28,385 bases of DNA from IMG/VR virus record IMGVR_UViG_3300037065_000049, positions 1 to 28,385 of that record; one strand, written 5' to 3'. Below the pieces are notes generated by a model. The model searched no databases. It was given only the letters and a program-made list of their open reading frames with translations, and was not told where the DNA came from. Each line of letters starts with the position of its first letter. Within the stretch, counting starts at the first letter, position 1. Shown piece after piece: positions 14,862-22,776 of the stretch. Position numbers and translations under genes: made by a program. The stretch comes from a virus.

Positions 14862-17335
14862 TGAAGACCGTGACCACCGCCCTGCGGCTGGCCCTGGCCC
14901 GGAACAAGGGAGAGGCGACGCGCGAGGTCTCCTACAAGCGGCGGTACTGGGACACGGCCGCGCTGGCCTACGTGTGGGAGGCGGCATGGACGGTGGTGAG
15001 CCGGGCCGACGTCGTGGCCGTCTCGCCCGTGACGGAGCAGCTGGACTCCGAGCAGCTCAACGAGTTCAAGGTTTCCAACGTCACGCTGACCCTGCTGAAC
15101 ACGGACAACCGCTGGCGCGAGGACAACCCCTTCGGCATCTTCGCCCAGGACAGCGGGTCGCCGGGCCTGCAGTACGACCCCTACTGGACCAAGTTCCGCG
15201 TGCGCGTGGGCATCCGCCTGCCCGACGGCTCGGACGAGTACGTCTCCCTCTTCAGCGGCGTGGCCGTGGAGTACACCTCCGCCAGCAACGACCAGGTCCA
15301 GGTCACAGTGCAGGGCCTGGAAAGCCTCCTGATGAACGCCAACGCCGAGGACGTCTCGACGACCGTGACGGAGGAATACTTCGCCGGCCCGGGGACCGTG
15401 TTCACCACGGCCAACCCGGGCGTCGGCGTCATCACGGAAGTGTCGGTCGCGGGGATCGCCGTCGCCGGCGGGGACTCCACCTGGAGCGCCTCTGACCTGG
15501 ACGACCCCAACCTGGGCGCCACCGTCACGTTCCAGGGCAGCCAGTCCGCGGTGCGCATCACCTACAAGTATTGGCAGCAGAACAAGCGGATCGAGGAGCT
15601 GGTGCGCTCCCTGCTCACGGCCGCCGGGATCCCGTCGGTGGACCAGCTGGTCAGCCCGGTCGTGTTCTCCAACCCCATCCTGAACGCCATCGTCATCGAC
15701 TCGATGGCGGACTGGCAGGCGGGCACGCCGACCAGCATCGACTACGCTGCGGTGCCGGGGTCCATCAAGATCGACATCACGGACCCCGCGAACTACTCCC
15801 TGCTCGACTCGTTCACCGACGGCAACTTCACGGCCAACCCTGTGTGGACGCCCCAGGGGAACATCTCGTGGAGCGTGACCGGCGGCGGCCGCCTGCGCTA
15901 CGACAAGGGTGGTGTCACCAACATGGGCGTGATCTCCACGCCCGTCCCGCCCGCGCGGATCGGCCTGTGGAAGTGGACGATGAACGGCGTCGACAGCTCC
16001 TTCGACAAGGTGACCTTCGGGTTCAACGTGATGGGCTTCGTGCAGGACACCACCAACCCCTTCTACCAGTACTCCTTCAACGGGAACATGCTGAAGATCA
16101 CGGCGCCGCCCTACTCCGGGAGCAGCAACCAGAAGTGGCAGCTCATCGTGGCGGACCAGGTGATCGCGCAGACGGACTACAACCTGCCGCTCCTGGCCTC
16201 CGGCGACGTGGTCATCAAGGTGATCGCCTACGGCAACCACACGTTCCAGGTGTACGTCGACAGCGTCCTGATCCTGCAGGGGTACTCCCCCCTCTACGTC
16301 GTCCCGAACTTCTTCGGCATCGCCACCGAGCAGGGCGCCTTCGTCCTCACGGACCGGGAGGTCGACGACATCTACGTGCCCAAGGCCCAGTTCACGGCGA
16401 CGTGGGTCAGCCCGACCTACGACATGACGGCCGGCGTCATCACCATCGGGAAGCTGTTCGCGGACTACTCCACCGGCCTGGCCGAGACGGTGACCTTCGA
16501 GACGCGGACCTCCCCGGACGGCTCGACCTGGGACGCATGGACATCCATCGACGGGGCGGGCCAGGTGCAGTCCACGATCCGGCGGTACCTGCAGCTCCGC
16601 ATCGTGTTCGGCCACAATTCCTCTCGCTACGCCGAGCCCATCGTCAACAAGGTCCGCATCGAGTACCAGACAAACGTGGCGACGATCACCCTGGCCAAGT
16701 TCACCGGCCAGACGGTCTACTCCGCCATCCAGGCGTTCGGCCAGTTCTCCAACTACGAGTGGGGCTTCACCGCCGACGAGGACTTCTTCTTCCGCAGCAA
16801 GGATACCAGCCGCCAGGCCGACGAGACCGTGGACCGCAAGGACATCCAGGCCATCTCCTCCCTGACGACCGGCTACGACAAGGTGTACAGCGAGGTCCGC
16901 GTGACCTACGGCAACTTCACCGCCGCCCTGAAGGCCACCGGGCGGCCGCCGCGAGACTCCCTGTCCCGGTTCAAGAGCCGCATCCTCGAGGTCAGCGTGA
17001 CCGACATCGTGATCGGGAACGACTCCGACGTGGCCACCGGCGTCGCCAAGCTGTTCTTCAACTACTTTTCCCGGCCGCGACGGCGCCTGCGGGCCACCTG
17101 CCGCTTCCTGCCGCACGTGGACCTGTCGGACACCCTGCTCGTGAACTTTCAGCAGAACCGGCCCAAGAAGACCTGGACGATGGGCGACGAGACCGTCTCC
17201 CTCGGGGACCAGGACGCCAGCCTGTGGGGCGCCGGGGAGCAGCTGGTCAGCGACATGTACGCGAAGGTGATCGGGGCGCGGCACGACACGCAACGGTACG
17301 CCAGCGAGTTCGACCTTGAGGAGATCCTCCCATGA
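14861..17335 (+). CDS. Tail hub/baseplate protein (Tal-like) with a lectin-like middle domain
   Basis: An 824-residue protein; the ATG at 14861 overlaps the previous stop. The N-terminal ~275 residues (KVSNVTLTLLNTDNRWRED, then YVSLFSGVAVEYTSASND and VQVTVQGLESLLMN) resemble hub proteins of the gp27/Tal kind. Residues ~300-510 look like a concanavalin/laminin-G-type beta sandwich (DSFTDGNFTANPVW to FVLTDREVDDIYVPK), a likely sugar-binding insertion. The C-terminal part returns to hub-like sequence (FTGQTVYSAIQAFGQFSNYEWGF). It would close the tail tip and participate in adsorption. No peptidase motif is visible, so infection-time wall cleavage by this protein cannot be claimed. Confidence 0.78.
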   Translation: MKTVTTALRLALARNKGEATREVSYKRRYWDTAALAYVWEAAWTVVSRADVVAVSPVTEQLDSEQLNEFKVSNVTLTLLNTDNRWREDNPFGIFAQDSGSPGLQYDPYWTKFRVRVGIRLPDGSDEYVSLFSGVAVEYTSASNDQVQVTVQGLESLLMNANAEDVSTTVTEEYFAGPGTVFTTANPGVGVITEVSVAGIAVAGGDSTWSASDLDDPNLGATVTFQGSQSAVRITYKYWQQNKRIEELVRSLLTAAGIPSVDQLVSPVVFSNPILNAIVIDSMADWQAGTPTSIDYAAVPGSIKIDITDPANYSLLDSFTDGNFTANPVWTPQGNISWSVTGGGRLRYDKGGVTNMGVISTPVPPARIGLWKWTMNGVDSSFDKVTFGFNVMGFVQDTTNPFYQYSFNGNMLKITAPPYSGSSNQKWQLIVADQVIAQTDYNLPLLASGDVVIKVIAYGNHTFQVYVDSVLILQGYSPLYVVPNFFGIATEQGAFVLTDREVDDIYVPKAQFTATWVSPTYDMTAGVITIGKLFADYSTGLAETVTFETRTSPDGSTWDAWTSIDGAGQVQSTIRRYLQLRIVFGHNSSRYAEPIVNKVRIEYQTNVATITLAKFTGQTVYSAIQAFGQFSNYEWGFTADEDFFFRSKDTSRQADETVDRKDIQAISSLTTGYDKVYSEVRVTYGNFTAALKATGRPPRDSLSRFKSRILEVSVTDIVIGNDSDVATGVAKLFFNYFSRPRRRLRATCRFLPHVDLSDTLLVNFQQNRPKKTWTMGDETVSLGDQDASLWGAGEQLVSDMYAKVIGARHDTQRYASEFDLEEILP

Positions 17336-18141
17336 GCCTGCCCTATATCCTCGCCAACAACCCGGGCAACAAGCCGGACGCCGAGAAGTTCATGGCGAAC
17401 TATTACTGGCTCCTGGCCATGCTCAAGGGGTCGTTCATCTCCAACGGCGGGTTCGAGGGGTGGGCGGCCGCGACGTCGTTCGTGAACCCGGCGGACGGCG
17501 CGGCGCTGGCCGACTCGTGGAAGCTGACCAAGGGCGGCACGTCGCCGGCCTCCGTCAACTTCGCCCGCGAGGCCACGATCAAGGACTCCGGCTCCTACAG
17601 CAACAAGATGAGCCCGACGGTGGCGGGCTCGAGCAACTCCTACATCCGGGTCTACCAGGACGCCCCGGTCCCCGCGCGGTTCTCCTCCAAGACGATGGTC
17701 TTCGGCGTCATGGTGAAGGCGTCGGTGGCCAACAAGTGCCGCATCTCCGTGACCGACGGCGTGACCGAGTCCACCGGCTCCTACCACTCCGGGGACGGGA
17801 CCTGGCAGAAGCTGACGGTCGCCATCACCGTGAGCTCGGCGCCGGTCCTCATGCGGGTCTCCATCGACATGACGACGGACTTCACCGGGGACGTCTACGT
17901 GGACTCCTGTTTCCTGTACGCCATCGAGGCGGCCATGACGCTGACGGCGCAGCAGGCCCTGGAGTACTTCGGGCCCGACCAGGCCGGCACGATCACCACC
18001 GGGACCGTCACCCTGTCGGAGATCATCTTCGTGCCCCAGGCCACGGCCCCCGCGCTCGGGGTGGGGGTGATGTATTTGGACTCGACGTTCAACCAGCTCA
18101 TGATCTCGAAGGACGGCCTCTCGTGGACCGTCGTCGCTTAA
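17332..18141 (+). CDS. Tail protein with carbohydrate-binding-like module
   Basis: A 269-residue protein starting in an ATGA overlap with the hub gene. After an N-terminal ~30 residues, FISNGGFEGW opens a jelly-roll pattern (to about residue 200) resembling CBM4/9-type carbohydrate-binding modules, with the closing FTGDVYVDSCFLY. The C-terminal end LMISKDGLSWTVV is typical of short phage fibre or tail-tip proteins. The likely role is receptor or polysaccharide recognition at the tail tip, or an adaptor for the large tailspike that follows. The specific ligand is unknown. Confidence 0.72.
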   Translation: MSLPYILANNPGNKPDAEKFMANYYWLLAMLKGSFISNGGFEGWAAATSFVNPADGAALADSWKLTKGGTSPASVNFAREATIKDSGSYSNKMSPTVAGSSNSYIRVYQDAPVPARFSSKTMVFGVMVKASVANKCRISVTDGVTESTGSYHSGDGTWQKLTVAITVSSAPVLMRVSIDMTTDFTGDVYVDSCFLYAIEAAMTLTAQQALEYFGPDQAGTITTGTVTLSEIIFVPQATAPALGVGVMYLDSTFNQLMISKDGLSWTVVA

Positions 18142-18151
18142 GGGGGAAACC

Positions 18152-20479
18152 ATGAAACCGTTCCAGCGCTTCCTGCTCTGCACCGTCGCCGCCGTCGCGC
18201 TCCTCGCGCCCCGGCCCGCGCGCGCCGCCACCGGCGCCGCGGTGGACGTCACCACCAACACCGCCACCTACCGCGTCCCGGTCCGGCTGAAGAAGGGGCC
18301 GCTCTACGACGCCAAGGCGTGGGGCGCCGTCGGGGACGGGTCGACCGACGACACCGCCGCGATCCAGGCTATGTTCGACGCGTGCCAGGTCATCACCGGC
18401 TGCACCGCGTTCTTCCCGGCCGGGATCTACAAGATCTCCTCGCAGCTGACCTACACCGGCAACTCCATCGACGTCCTGGGCGAGAACCCAGACCGGAGCG
18501 TCATCAAGGCCTCGAGCGCGACACAAAACATCCTGCACTTCTCGAGCGGCGGGAACGGGAGCGTCCGCCGGATGGGCTTCTCCTACACCGTGTTCAGGTC
18601 GACCGGGTCGGCGATCTTCTTCGACACGTGGGGCAGCGCGCAGATCGAGAACTGCTCCTTCGTCGGCCAGTGGCTGTCCGTCCGGCTCGAGACGGCCAAC
18701 TTCGTCGTGGTGAAGGACACCCTGATCCAGCCCACGACCGCCACGACCTCCGTCGGCATCCTGGTCCACGGCGGGATCGAGCAGACCCTGGACCACGTCA
18801 CGATCAACGGCGACACCACGAACCAGCCCAAGGCGGGCGTCGAGATCACCAGCTCGGGCGGGATCTGGCTCACGCAGGTGGAGGTGAACCACGGCGGCAT
18901 CGGGATCCTGATCGACCCGACGGGCACCGACGAGGTGAACCCCATCCACATGAGCCACAACATCCTGGACAGCAACAACTCCGGCGCGGGGATCAAGATC
19001 TCGCCGAGCGCCTCCGCGCGGGTGGGCTTCCTCAAGGCGACCAACGAGTCGTGGAGCAGTAACGGCGTCGTGGGCGGGGGCTACGGGATGGACCTGGACG
19101 GGGCCGGGACCATCGTGGATATCCGGGTTTCCAACTCCGAGATCGCCAACAACGGGAGCCACGGGGTCCACTACAACGCCGGGACGGACGTCCACTTCGT
19201 GGGGAACTCCATCATCGGGAACAGCCAGTCGTCCGCCAACACGTACTCGGACGTCTGGGTGGGCGCGGGGAACAGCAAGTTTTCTTTCATCGGGAACCGC
19301 ATGGGGACCACGGCCGGCTTCGCCAGCACCAAGGAGAAGTACGGCCTGGAGATCGCGGCCGGCGGCGCCGACCAGTACCAGGTGATAGGGAACAACTTCT
19401 ACACGACGAACACGGGAGGCTTCTCCGACGGTGGGACGGGAGCCAACAAGACCCTGTTCGCCAACATCCCCCAGGAGAGCAACGACTACCTGAAGATCTC
19501 GAGCGGGACCGTGACGGCCCTGCGCGCCGGGAGCGTGACGGACACGGGCCTGACGAGCGGCCGGCTGGCGCTGGTCAGCACTGGCGGCCTCCTGGCGGAC
19601 TCGTCGGCGATCACATACTCGGGCGGCGCGCTGACGGCGACGTCCTTCGCGGGCAGCGGCGCATCCATCACGGGGATCTCCGGGAGCAACGTCAGCGGCG
19701 GGACCTTCGGCGCCGTCAACGGGTCCGCGATCACGAACATCAGCGGGTCCAACGTGTCGGGCGGGACGTTCGGAGCGGTGAACGGCTCGGCGCTCACCGC
19801 GCTGAACGCCTCCAACCTCGCCAGCGGGACGGTCGCCGACGCGCGGCTGTCCTCGAACGTGCCGCTTAAGGACACGGCAGCCACCCTGACCGGGGCCTAC
19901 ACCATCTCGGGCGCGACGAATGGGAACAATTGGCTCACCTTCACGGACACGACGCAGAGCTTTTTATGGGGCGTGCGTGGGGACACCAATCATGTGATGG
20001 AGCTCTACAACGCGACCGCTGGATCCGACGTGGTGGTCTTCACGACCACATCGCGCATGGGCCTGGGGACGGAGGCACCCTCTGCGCAGCTGCACACCAC
20101 GTCGTCCGTGCGGTTCGCCAGCTTCGGCGCCGGGGCGGCCACCTTCGACGCCAACGGCAACGTGTCGTCGGTTTCCGACGTGCGCATGAAGGACGTCCAG
20201 TGCGACTTCACCAAGGGCCTGTCGACCGTCCTGCAGCTCAAGCCCAAGAACTACAAGTGGAAGGCGTCTACCGGGTTCGACACCGTCAACGTCTACACCG
20301 GGTTCGTGGCCCAGGACGTCGCGGCCGTGCTCCCCGAGGCGGCCTGGAAGAACAAGGATGGGATGTACTCCCTGCAGGACCGGCCCATCGAGGCCGCCCT
20401 GGTGAACGCGGTCAAAGAATTGTCGAAGAAGGTGGACGACCTCACGGCCCGCATCGCGGTGCTGGAGAAGAAGAAATAA
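18152..20479 (+). CDS. Tailspike: Sec signal peptide, beta-helix domain, C-terminal S74 autocleaving chaperone
   Basis: A 775-residue protein with a clear AGGGGG ribosome site before ATG 18152. Residues 1-25 read as a signal peptide: basic start MKPFQR, hydrophobic FLLCTVAAVALLAP, then RARA-type cleavage before ATG. Next comes a pectate-lyase-type superfamily opening (LYDAKAWGAVGDGSTDD) and a right-handed beta-helix to about residue 440. Residues ~445-590 contain Gly/Ser repeats (see separate entry). The C terminus is a Peptidase_S74 domain starting SDVRMK: S675 and K680 match the Ser-Lys dyad of the endosialidase chaperone, which trimerises the spike then cuts itself off, leaving a coiled coil (VKELSKKVDDLTARIAVLE). 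Probably a polysaccharide depolymerase or receptor spike. A signal peptide on such a protein is unusual. Confidence 0.88.
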   Translation: MKPFQRFLLCTVAAVALLAPRPARAATGAAVDVTTNTATYRVPVRLKKGPLYDAKAWGAVGDGSTDDTAAIQAMFDACQVITGCTAFFPAGIYKISSQLTYTGNSIDVLGENPDRSVIKASSATQNILHFSSGGNGSVRRMGFSYTVFRSTGSAIFFDTWGSAQIENCSFVGQWLSVRLETANFVVVKDTLIQPTTATTSVGILVHGGIEQTLDHVTINGDTTNQPKAGVEITSSGGIWLTQVEVNHGGIGILIDPTGTDEVNPIHMSHNILDSNNSGAGIKISPSASARVGFLKATNESWSSNGVVGGGYGMDLDGAGTIVDIRVSNSEIANNGSHGVHYNAGTDVHFVGNSIIGNSQSSANTYSDVWVGAGNSKFSFIGNRMGTTAGFASTKEKYGLEIAAGGADQYQVIGNNFYTTNTGGFSDGGTGANKTLFANIPQESNDYLKISSGTVTALRAGSVTDTGLTSGRLALVSTGGLLADSSAITYSGGALTATSFAGSGASITGISGSNVSGGTFGAVNGSAITNISGSNVSGGTFGAVNGSALTALNASNLASGTVADARLSSNVPLKDTAATLTGAYTISGATNGNNWLTFTDTTQSFLWGVRGDTNHVMELYNATAGSDVVVFTTTSRMGLGTEAPSAQLHTTSSVRFASFGAGAATFDANGNVSSVSDVRMKDVQCDFTKGLSTVLQLKPKNYKWKASTGFDTVNVYTGFVAQDVAAVLPEAAWKNKDGMYSLQDRPIEAALVNAVKELSKKVDDLTARIAVLEKKK
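19676..19864 (+). repeat. 21-residue tandem repeats in the tailspike stalk
   Basis: Two nearly identical 63-base units encode ISGSNVSGGTFGAVNGSAIT/LT (19676-19738 and 19739-19801). A third, degenerate unit begins LNASNLASGTVADARL (from 19802). Codons differ between the copies although the protein repeat is conserved, so this is an old duplication kept by selection on the protein, not a recent DNA slip. Confidence 0.8.
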
Positions 20480-20497
20480 AACGAGGGGGAAGGCCCG

Positions 20498-20866
20498 ATG
20501 GAAAACGAGCAGGTGGTGAAGACGCTACTGGAGTTCCTGGTGAAGAACGCGCCGGGCTTCTTTTCAATGCTCGGGTTCATGTCGGCGATCCTCATGGTGA
20601 TCGTCTTGCGACGGCCAGTCCTGCGCGTTTGGAAGAAGTGGTCGGGCAGCGGGGACTGCGAAGATTCAGGCGGACGGCGGCGGGACGACGCGATCATCGC
20701 TCAATTTTTGAGCGCGTACAAAGAGAGCGTGCAAATCGGGACGCAGGTCGCGCAGGAGATTAATAATCTCGCCGGGGCGATCAGAGAACAGGCGACAGCG
20801 ACCAACCAGGGCTTCCGGGACACCCACCGAAAGCTGGACACCGTCCTGACAAAGCACGGGCATTAA
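20498..20866 (+). CDS. Single-span membrane protein ahead of the endolysin, holin-like or accessory candidate
   Basis: A 122-residue protein with a GAGGGGGAAGG ribosome site before ATG 20498. One hydrophobic span (about residues 21-37, FFSMLGFMSAILMVIVL) is followed by a basic RRPVLRVWKKW stop-transfer, then a polar, helical C terminus (residues ~60-122) with possible coiled coil. Its place before the amidase suggests a lysis role, but a single span with a long soluble tail is also common in small phage membrane accessories. A terminator-like hairpin lies just beyond its stop. A second, more typical holin candidate is at 21637-21873. Confidence 0.68.
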   Translation: MENEQVVKTLLEFLVKNAPGFFSMLGFMSAILMVIVLRRPVLRVWKKWSGSGDCEDSGGRRRDDAIIAQFLSAYKESVQIGTQVAQEINNLAGAIREQATATNQGFRDTHRKLDTVLTKHGH

Positions 20867-20870
20867 AGAG

Positions 20871-20892
20871 GTCAGCGCCAGAAGTCGCTGAC
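20871..20892 (-). terminator. Hairpin between convergent ORFs
   Basis: GTCAGCG (20871-20877) and CGCTGAC (20886-20892) pair perfectly across an eight-base loop. Read on the minus strand, the stem is followed by CTCTTTAA, a short T-rich tail, so it best suits termination of the minus-strand ORF whose stop codon lies inside the stem. On the plus strand it would also fall just past the stop of the 20498-20866 gene. Confidence 0.5.
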
Positions 20893-21018
20893 TTCCTCGT
20901 CGGGGATACTGAGCAACCGGACGCGGCCCGGTTCTTTCGGGGCGTCGTCTTTGATCTGGTCCAGGTCCAGTTCTTCGATGAACTCTTTCGGCACGAACCG
21001 CAGGTGGTTTGGTTCCAT
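20872..21018 (-). CDS. 48-residue minus-strand protein in the lysis region
   Basis: Reading the minus strand from ATG at 21018 to TGA at 20872 gives a 48-residue acidic protein: MEPNHLRFVPKEF, then IEELDLDQIKDDA, and a final RVRLLSIPDEEVSDFWR. The codons are mostly G/C-ending, as in the genuine genes, and there is no competing plus-strand gene in the interval. Against it, no Shine-Dalgarno is visible upstream of the ATG and no good promoter can be seen. The stop sits in a hairpin with a short T-rich tail on this strand, as expected at the end of a convergent gene. It is the only minus-strand gene that can be supported in the window. Function unknown; regulation of the lysis genes is possible. 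Confidence 0.42.
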   Translation of the reverse strand: MEPNHLRFVPKEFIEELDLDQIKDDAPKEPGRVRLLSIPDEEVSDFWR

Positions 21019-21035
21019 AAGATATTGGAAGCGCG

Positions 21036-21626
21036 ATGGGTGTGAAAAGTTACAGGAAGAAAGGGGGCATCGTGGAGATCCCGTTCCTGCAGGCGAAATA
21101 CTACCGGGCCGTGCCGCTCACGACGCCCCGCAAGGTGGACCTGGTCGTGCTACACTGCGCCGAGGTCGCCGAGTCCGCGGGTGGGGCCGAGTGGCTCCTG
21201 AAGTACTGCGCCGCCAACGACCGCGTCGCGTCCTGGCACTACGCCGTGGACTGCGACTCCATCACCCAGTCGGTCCGCGAGGCGGACGTCGCCTACCACG
21301 CGCCGGGCGCCAACGCCAACGGTATCGGCATCGAGATGGCGACCCTCGGCCGGCCGACCGCGGCCATGTGGGCGGACGCCTACTCCCAGAAGATGATGAC
21401 CCTGGCCGCCTTCCTGACCGCCGGGATCTGCGCCCGCCACAAGATCGAGCCCTTCTTCGTGGACGCCGCGGGCCTGCTCGAGAAGCGGCGCGGCGTCACG
21501 ACGCACGCCCAGGTCACCCTGGCCTTCAAGCAGGGGGACCACACGGACCCGGGCCCCGACTTCCCGGTCCACGACTTCCTGGCGAAGGTCAAGGCCCGGC
21601 TGGACGCCGGGAATTTTCAGCTGTGA
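21036..21626 (+). CDS. Endolysin, N-acetylmuramoyl-L-alanine amidase (Amidase_2)
   Basis: A 196-residue amidase that cuts the bond between muramic acid and L-alanine in peptidoglycan at the end of infection. The family pattern is present: strand VDLVVLHCAEV with the first zinc His, ASWHYAVDCDSITQSV, the VAYHAPGANANGIGIEM block, the second zinc His in THAQV, and the third ligand region DHTDPGPDFP. The protein has no signal peptide, so export relies on a holin. Start 21036 has a weak GGAAG site; GTG 21072, preceded by AAGGGGG, is a reasonable alternative that removes 12 basic residues. It is followed closely by the membrane-protein genes. Confidence 0.9.
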   Translation: MGVKSYRKKGGIVEIPFLQAKYYRAVPLTTPRKVDLVVLHCAEVAESAGGAEWLLKYCAANDRVASWHYAVDCDSITQSVREADVAYHAPGANANGIGIEMATLGRPTAAMWADAYSQKMMTLAAFLTAGICARHKIEPFFVDAAGLLEKRRGVTTHAQVTLAFKQGDHTDPGPDFPVHDFLAKVKARLDAGNFQL

Positions 21627-21636
21627 GGAGGACGAC

Positions 21637-21873
21637 GTGAAAGCTCCCGGCATCGTGAAGGGTTTCCTGTTCGACGAGTCCCGCAAGTTCGGGCTCGGGC
21701 TGTGGCTCCTGCTGATCGCGGTGGTGTTCTTCGCCAAGGCGATGCTGACCTCCGAGCAGTTCATGACGATGGTCATGGTCGTCGCGGCCCTCATCGGCGG
21801 CGGCACCCTGGCCGACACCTACCTGGGCAAGGCCCGGGACAAAGATGCTCCCCCTCCTCCTCCATCTGCGTAA
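21637..21873 (+). CDS. Two-span membrane protein, holin candidate
   Basis: A 78-residue protein with a strong GAGGAGG site before the GTG at 21637. Two hydrophobic segments, LGLWLLLIAVVFFAKAML (about residues 19-36) and FMTMVMVVAALIGGGTL (42-58), with a short connecting loop, and a charged Pro-rich end (KARDKDAPPPPPSA), fit a class II holin. Its position right after the amidase supports this. Small two-span proteins in lysis clusters can also be antiholins. It overlaps the next gene by 29 bases. Confidence 0.68.
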   Translation: MKAPGIVKGFLFDESRKFGLGLWLLLIAVVFFAKAMLTSEQFMTMVMVVAALIGGGTLADTYLGKARDKDAPPPPPSA

Positions 21874-22330
21874 CCTCGGCTGGCGGCGTGCCCTGGCCCT
21901 GTTCGGTGGGGGCGTCCTACTGGCCCTTGCGCTCCAATGCTGGCGCCAGCGGCAGGAGCTGCAGCGGCTCCGGCTGGCCTACGACCACCCCAAGACCGTG
22001 GAGGTCGTGCGCGAGGTCCGGGTCCAGGGTCCCGAGCGGGTCGTGGTCCGGGTCGTGCGGGAGCCGAGCGGCCGGGTCGAGACCACCAGCGAGGTGACCC
22101 GCGGGCCGGTCGTGACCACCCGGGACGGCGCCAAGACGTCAGAGCCGGTGTTCGAACAGCCCGCCCGGACCTCCGGCTGGATCCTGGGCGGCGGCGCGGA
22201 CGGCTGGACCCCGTACCAAACGAAGGACGTCGCGTTCTATGGGGGGTATCGGTTCGGGGGACGACTCGACATCTTGGGCCGGGTGACCGGGGCAGCCCGG
22301 GCCGGCCTCGTGATTCTGTGGCGGTTCTAA
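21845..22330 (+). CDS. Membrane-anchored envelope protein, spanin-like candidate
   Basis: A 161-residue protein beginning inside the holin candidate. An N-terminal hydrophobic anchor (about residues 16-31, LALFGGGVLLALALQC) precedes a charged, likely coiled region (WRQRQELQRLRLAYDHP), a Val/Glu-rich stretch with repeats of VVREV/VVRVV, and a strand-like C terminus (FYGGYRFGGRLDILGRV) ending in RF. The order amidase, holin candidate, single-anchor protein is that of Gram-negative phage lysis cassettes, where the last member is the spanin that disrupts the outer membrane. Sequence-level identity to known spanins is not evident; a beta-rich C terminus is atypical for an Rz-type spanin. Confidence 0.6.
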   Translation: MLPLLLHLRNLGWRRALALFGGGVLLALALQCWRQRQELQRLRLAYDHPKTVEVVREVRVQGPERVVVRVVREPSGRVETTSEVTRGPVVTTRDGAKTSEPVFEQPARTSGWILGGGADGWTPYQTKDVAFYGGYRFGGRLDILGRVTGAARAGLVILWRF

Positions 22331-22345
22331 TCGAAGGAGGCATCC

Positions 22346-22660
22346 ATGCATTATGCAAACGGTAGGGCGGCGAGGGTCGGCGACATAGTCCGCGGCAAGG
22401 GATACAACTTCAAGCACGAGATCGTAGGGGCTTTGATCGAGGCCCACCCGGAGACGACGACCTGCAACTGCTCGGTCGCCTGCATCGGGGTCCGCAAAGA
22501 CGCGCCCCTGCAGATGAAGGGCTGGGTCGCTTTCGATGCGGACGGGAAGCTCAAGGTATGGGACCGGCTCCCGGAGGTCCAGGTGAGCGTGGAATACGGC
22601 CAGCTGGACGCCTTCGTGGCCCTGGATCCAGACACCGGGGAAGTGCTGCCCCCGGCCTGA
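22346..22660 (+). CDS. Small hypothetical protein with a CxCxxxC cluster, last gene of the late region
   Basis: A 104-residue protein with an excellent AAGGAGG ribosome site. The N terminus ARVGDIVRGKGYNFKHEIVG reads as a small beta barrel-like segment. A tight cysteine cluster TCNCSVACIG follows at about residues 39-48, then an acidic, strand-rich C terminus (VEYGQLDAFVALDPD). It is followed directly by a strong intrinsic terminator. The cysteines may bind metal. No known family is recognised; it may be a late accessory. Confidence 0.66.
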   Translation: MHYANGRAARVGDIVRGKGYNFKHEIVGALIEAHPETTTCNCSVACIGVRKDAPLQMKGWVAFDADGKLKVWDRLPEVQVSVEYGQLDAFVALDPDTGEVLPPA

Positions 22661-22698
22661 CCCGCTTTAACCGCGCGTTCCCTCCGTGCGGGGCAACA

Positions 22699-22740
22699 GG
22701 CCCCCGCCCCGTTCATCGTCCGGGGCGGGGGCCCTCTTTT
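22699..22740 (+). terminator. Intrinsic terminator ending the late region
   Basis: A perfect 12-bp G+C stem (arms 22699-22710 and 22722-22733) with an 11-base loop is followed by CTCTTTTGTT. It is the strongest factor-independent terminator in the window and separates the late genes from the next promoter by only two bases. Confidence 0.93.
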
Positions 22741-22741
22741 G

Positions 22742-22770
22742 TTGACGCCCAGGCTTTCAGGGGGTATACT
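22742..22770 (+). promoter_or_regulatory. Near-consensus sigma70 promoter
   Basis: TTGACG (-35, 22742-22747), exactly 17 bases, then TATACT (-10, 22765-22770). The predicted start of transcription, about seven bases downstream, coincides with the ATG at 22777, which implies a leaderless message. It lies immediately after the intrinsic terminator. Confidence 0.85.
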
Positions 22771-22776
22771 TTCCGT

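Noticed and set aside
14813-17293. An 826-codon open frame on the minus strand
   Set aside because: It mirrors the hub gene, is rich in Val, Asp, Gly and Arg as expected of the complement of high-GC genes, has no ribosome site and no recognisable domain. Similar long minus-strand frames opposite the tape measure (11959-14113), terminase, portal and capsid genes were rejected for the same reason.
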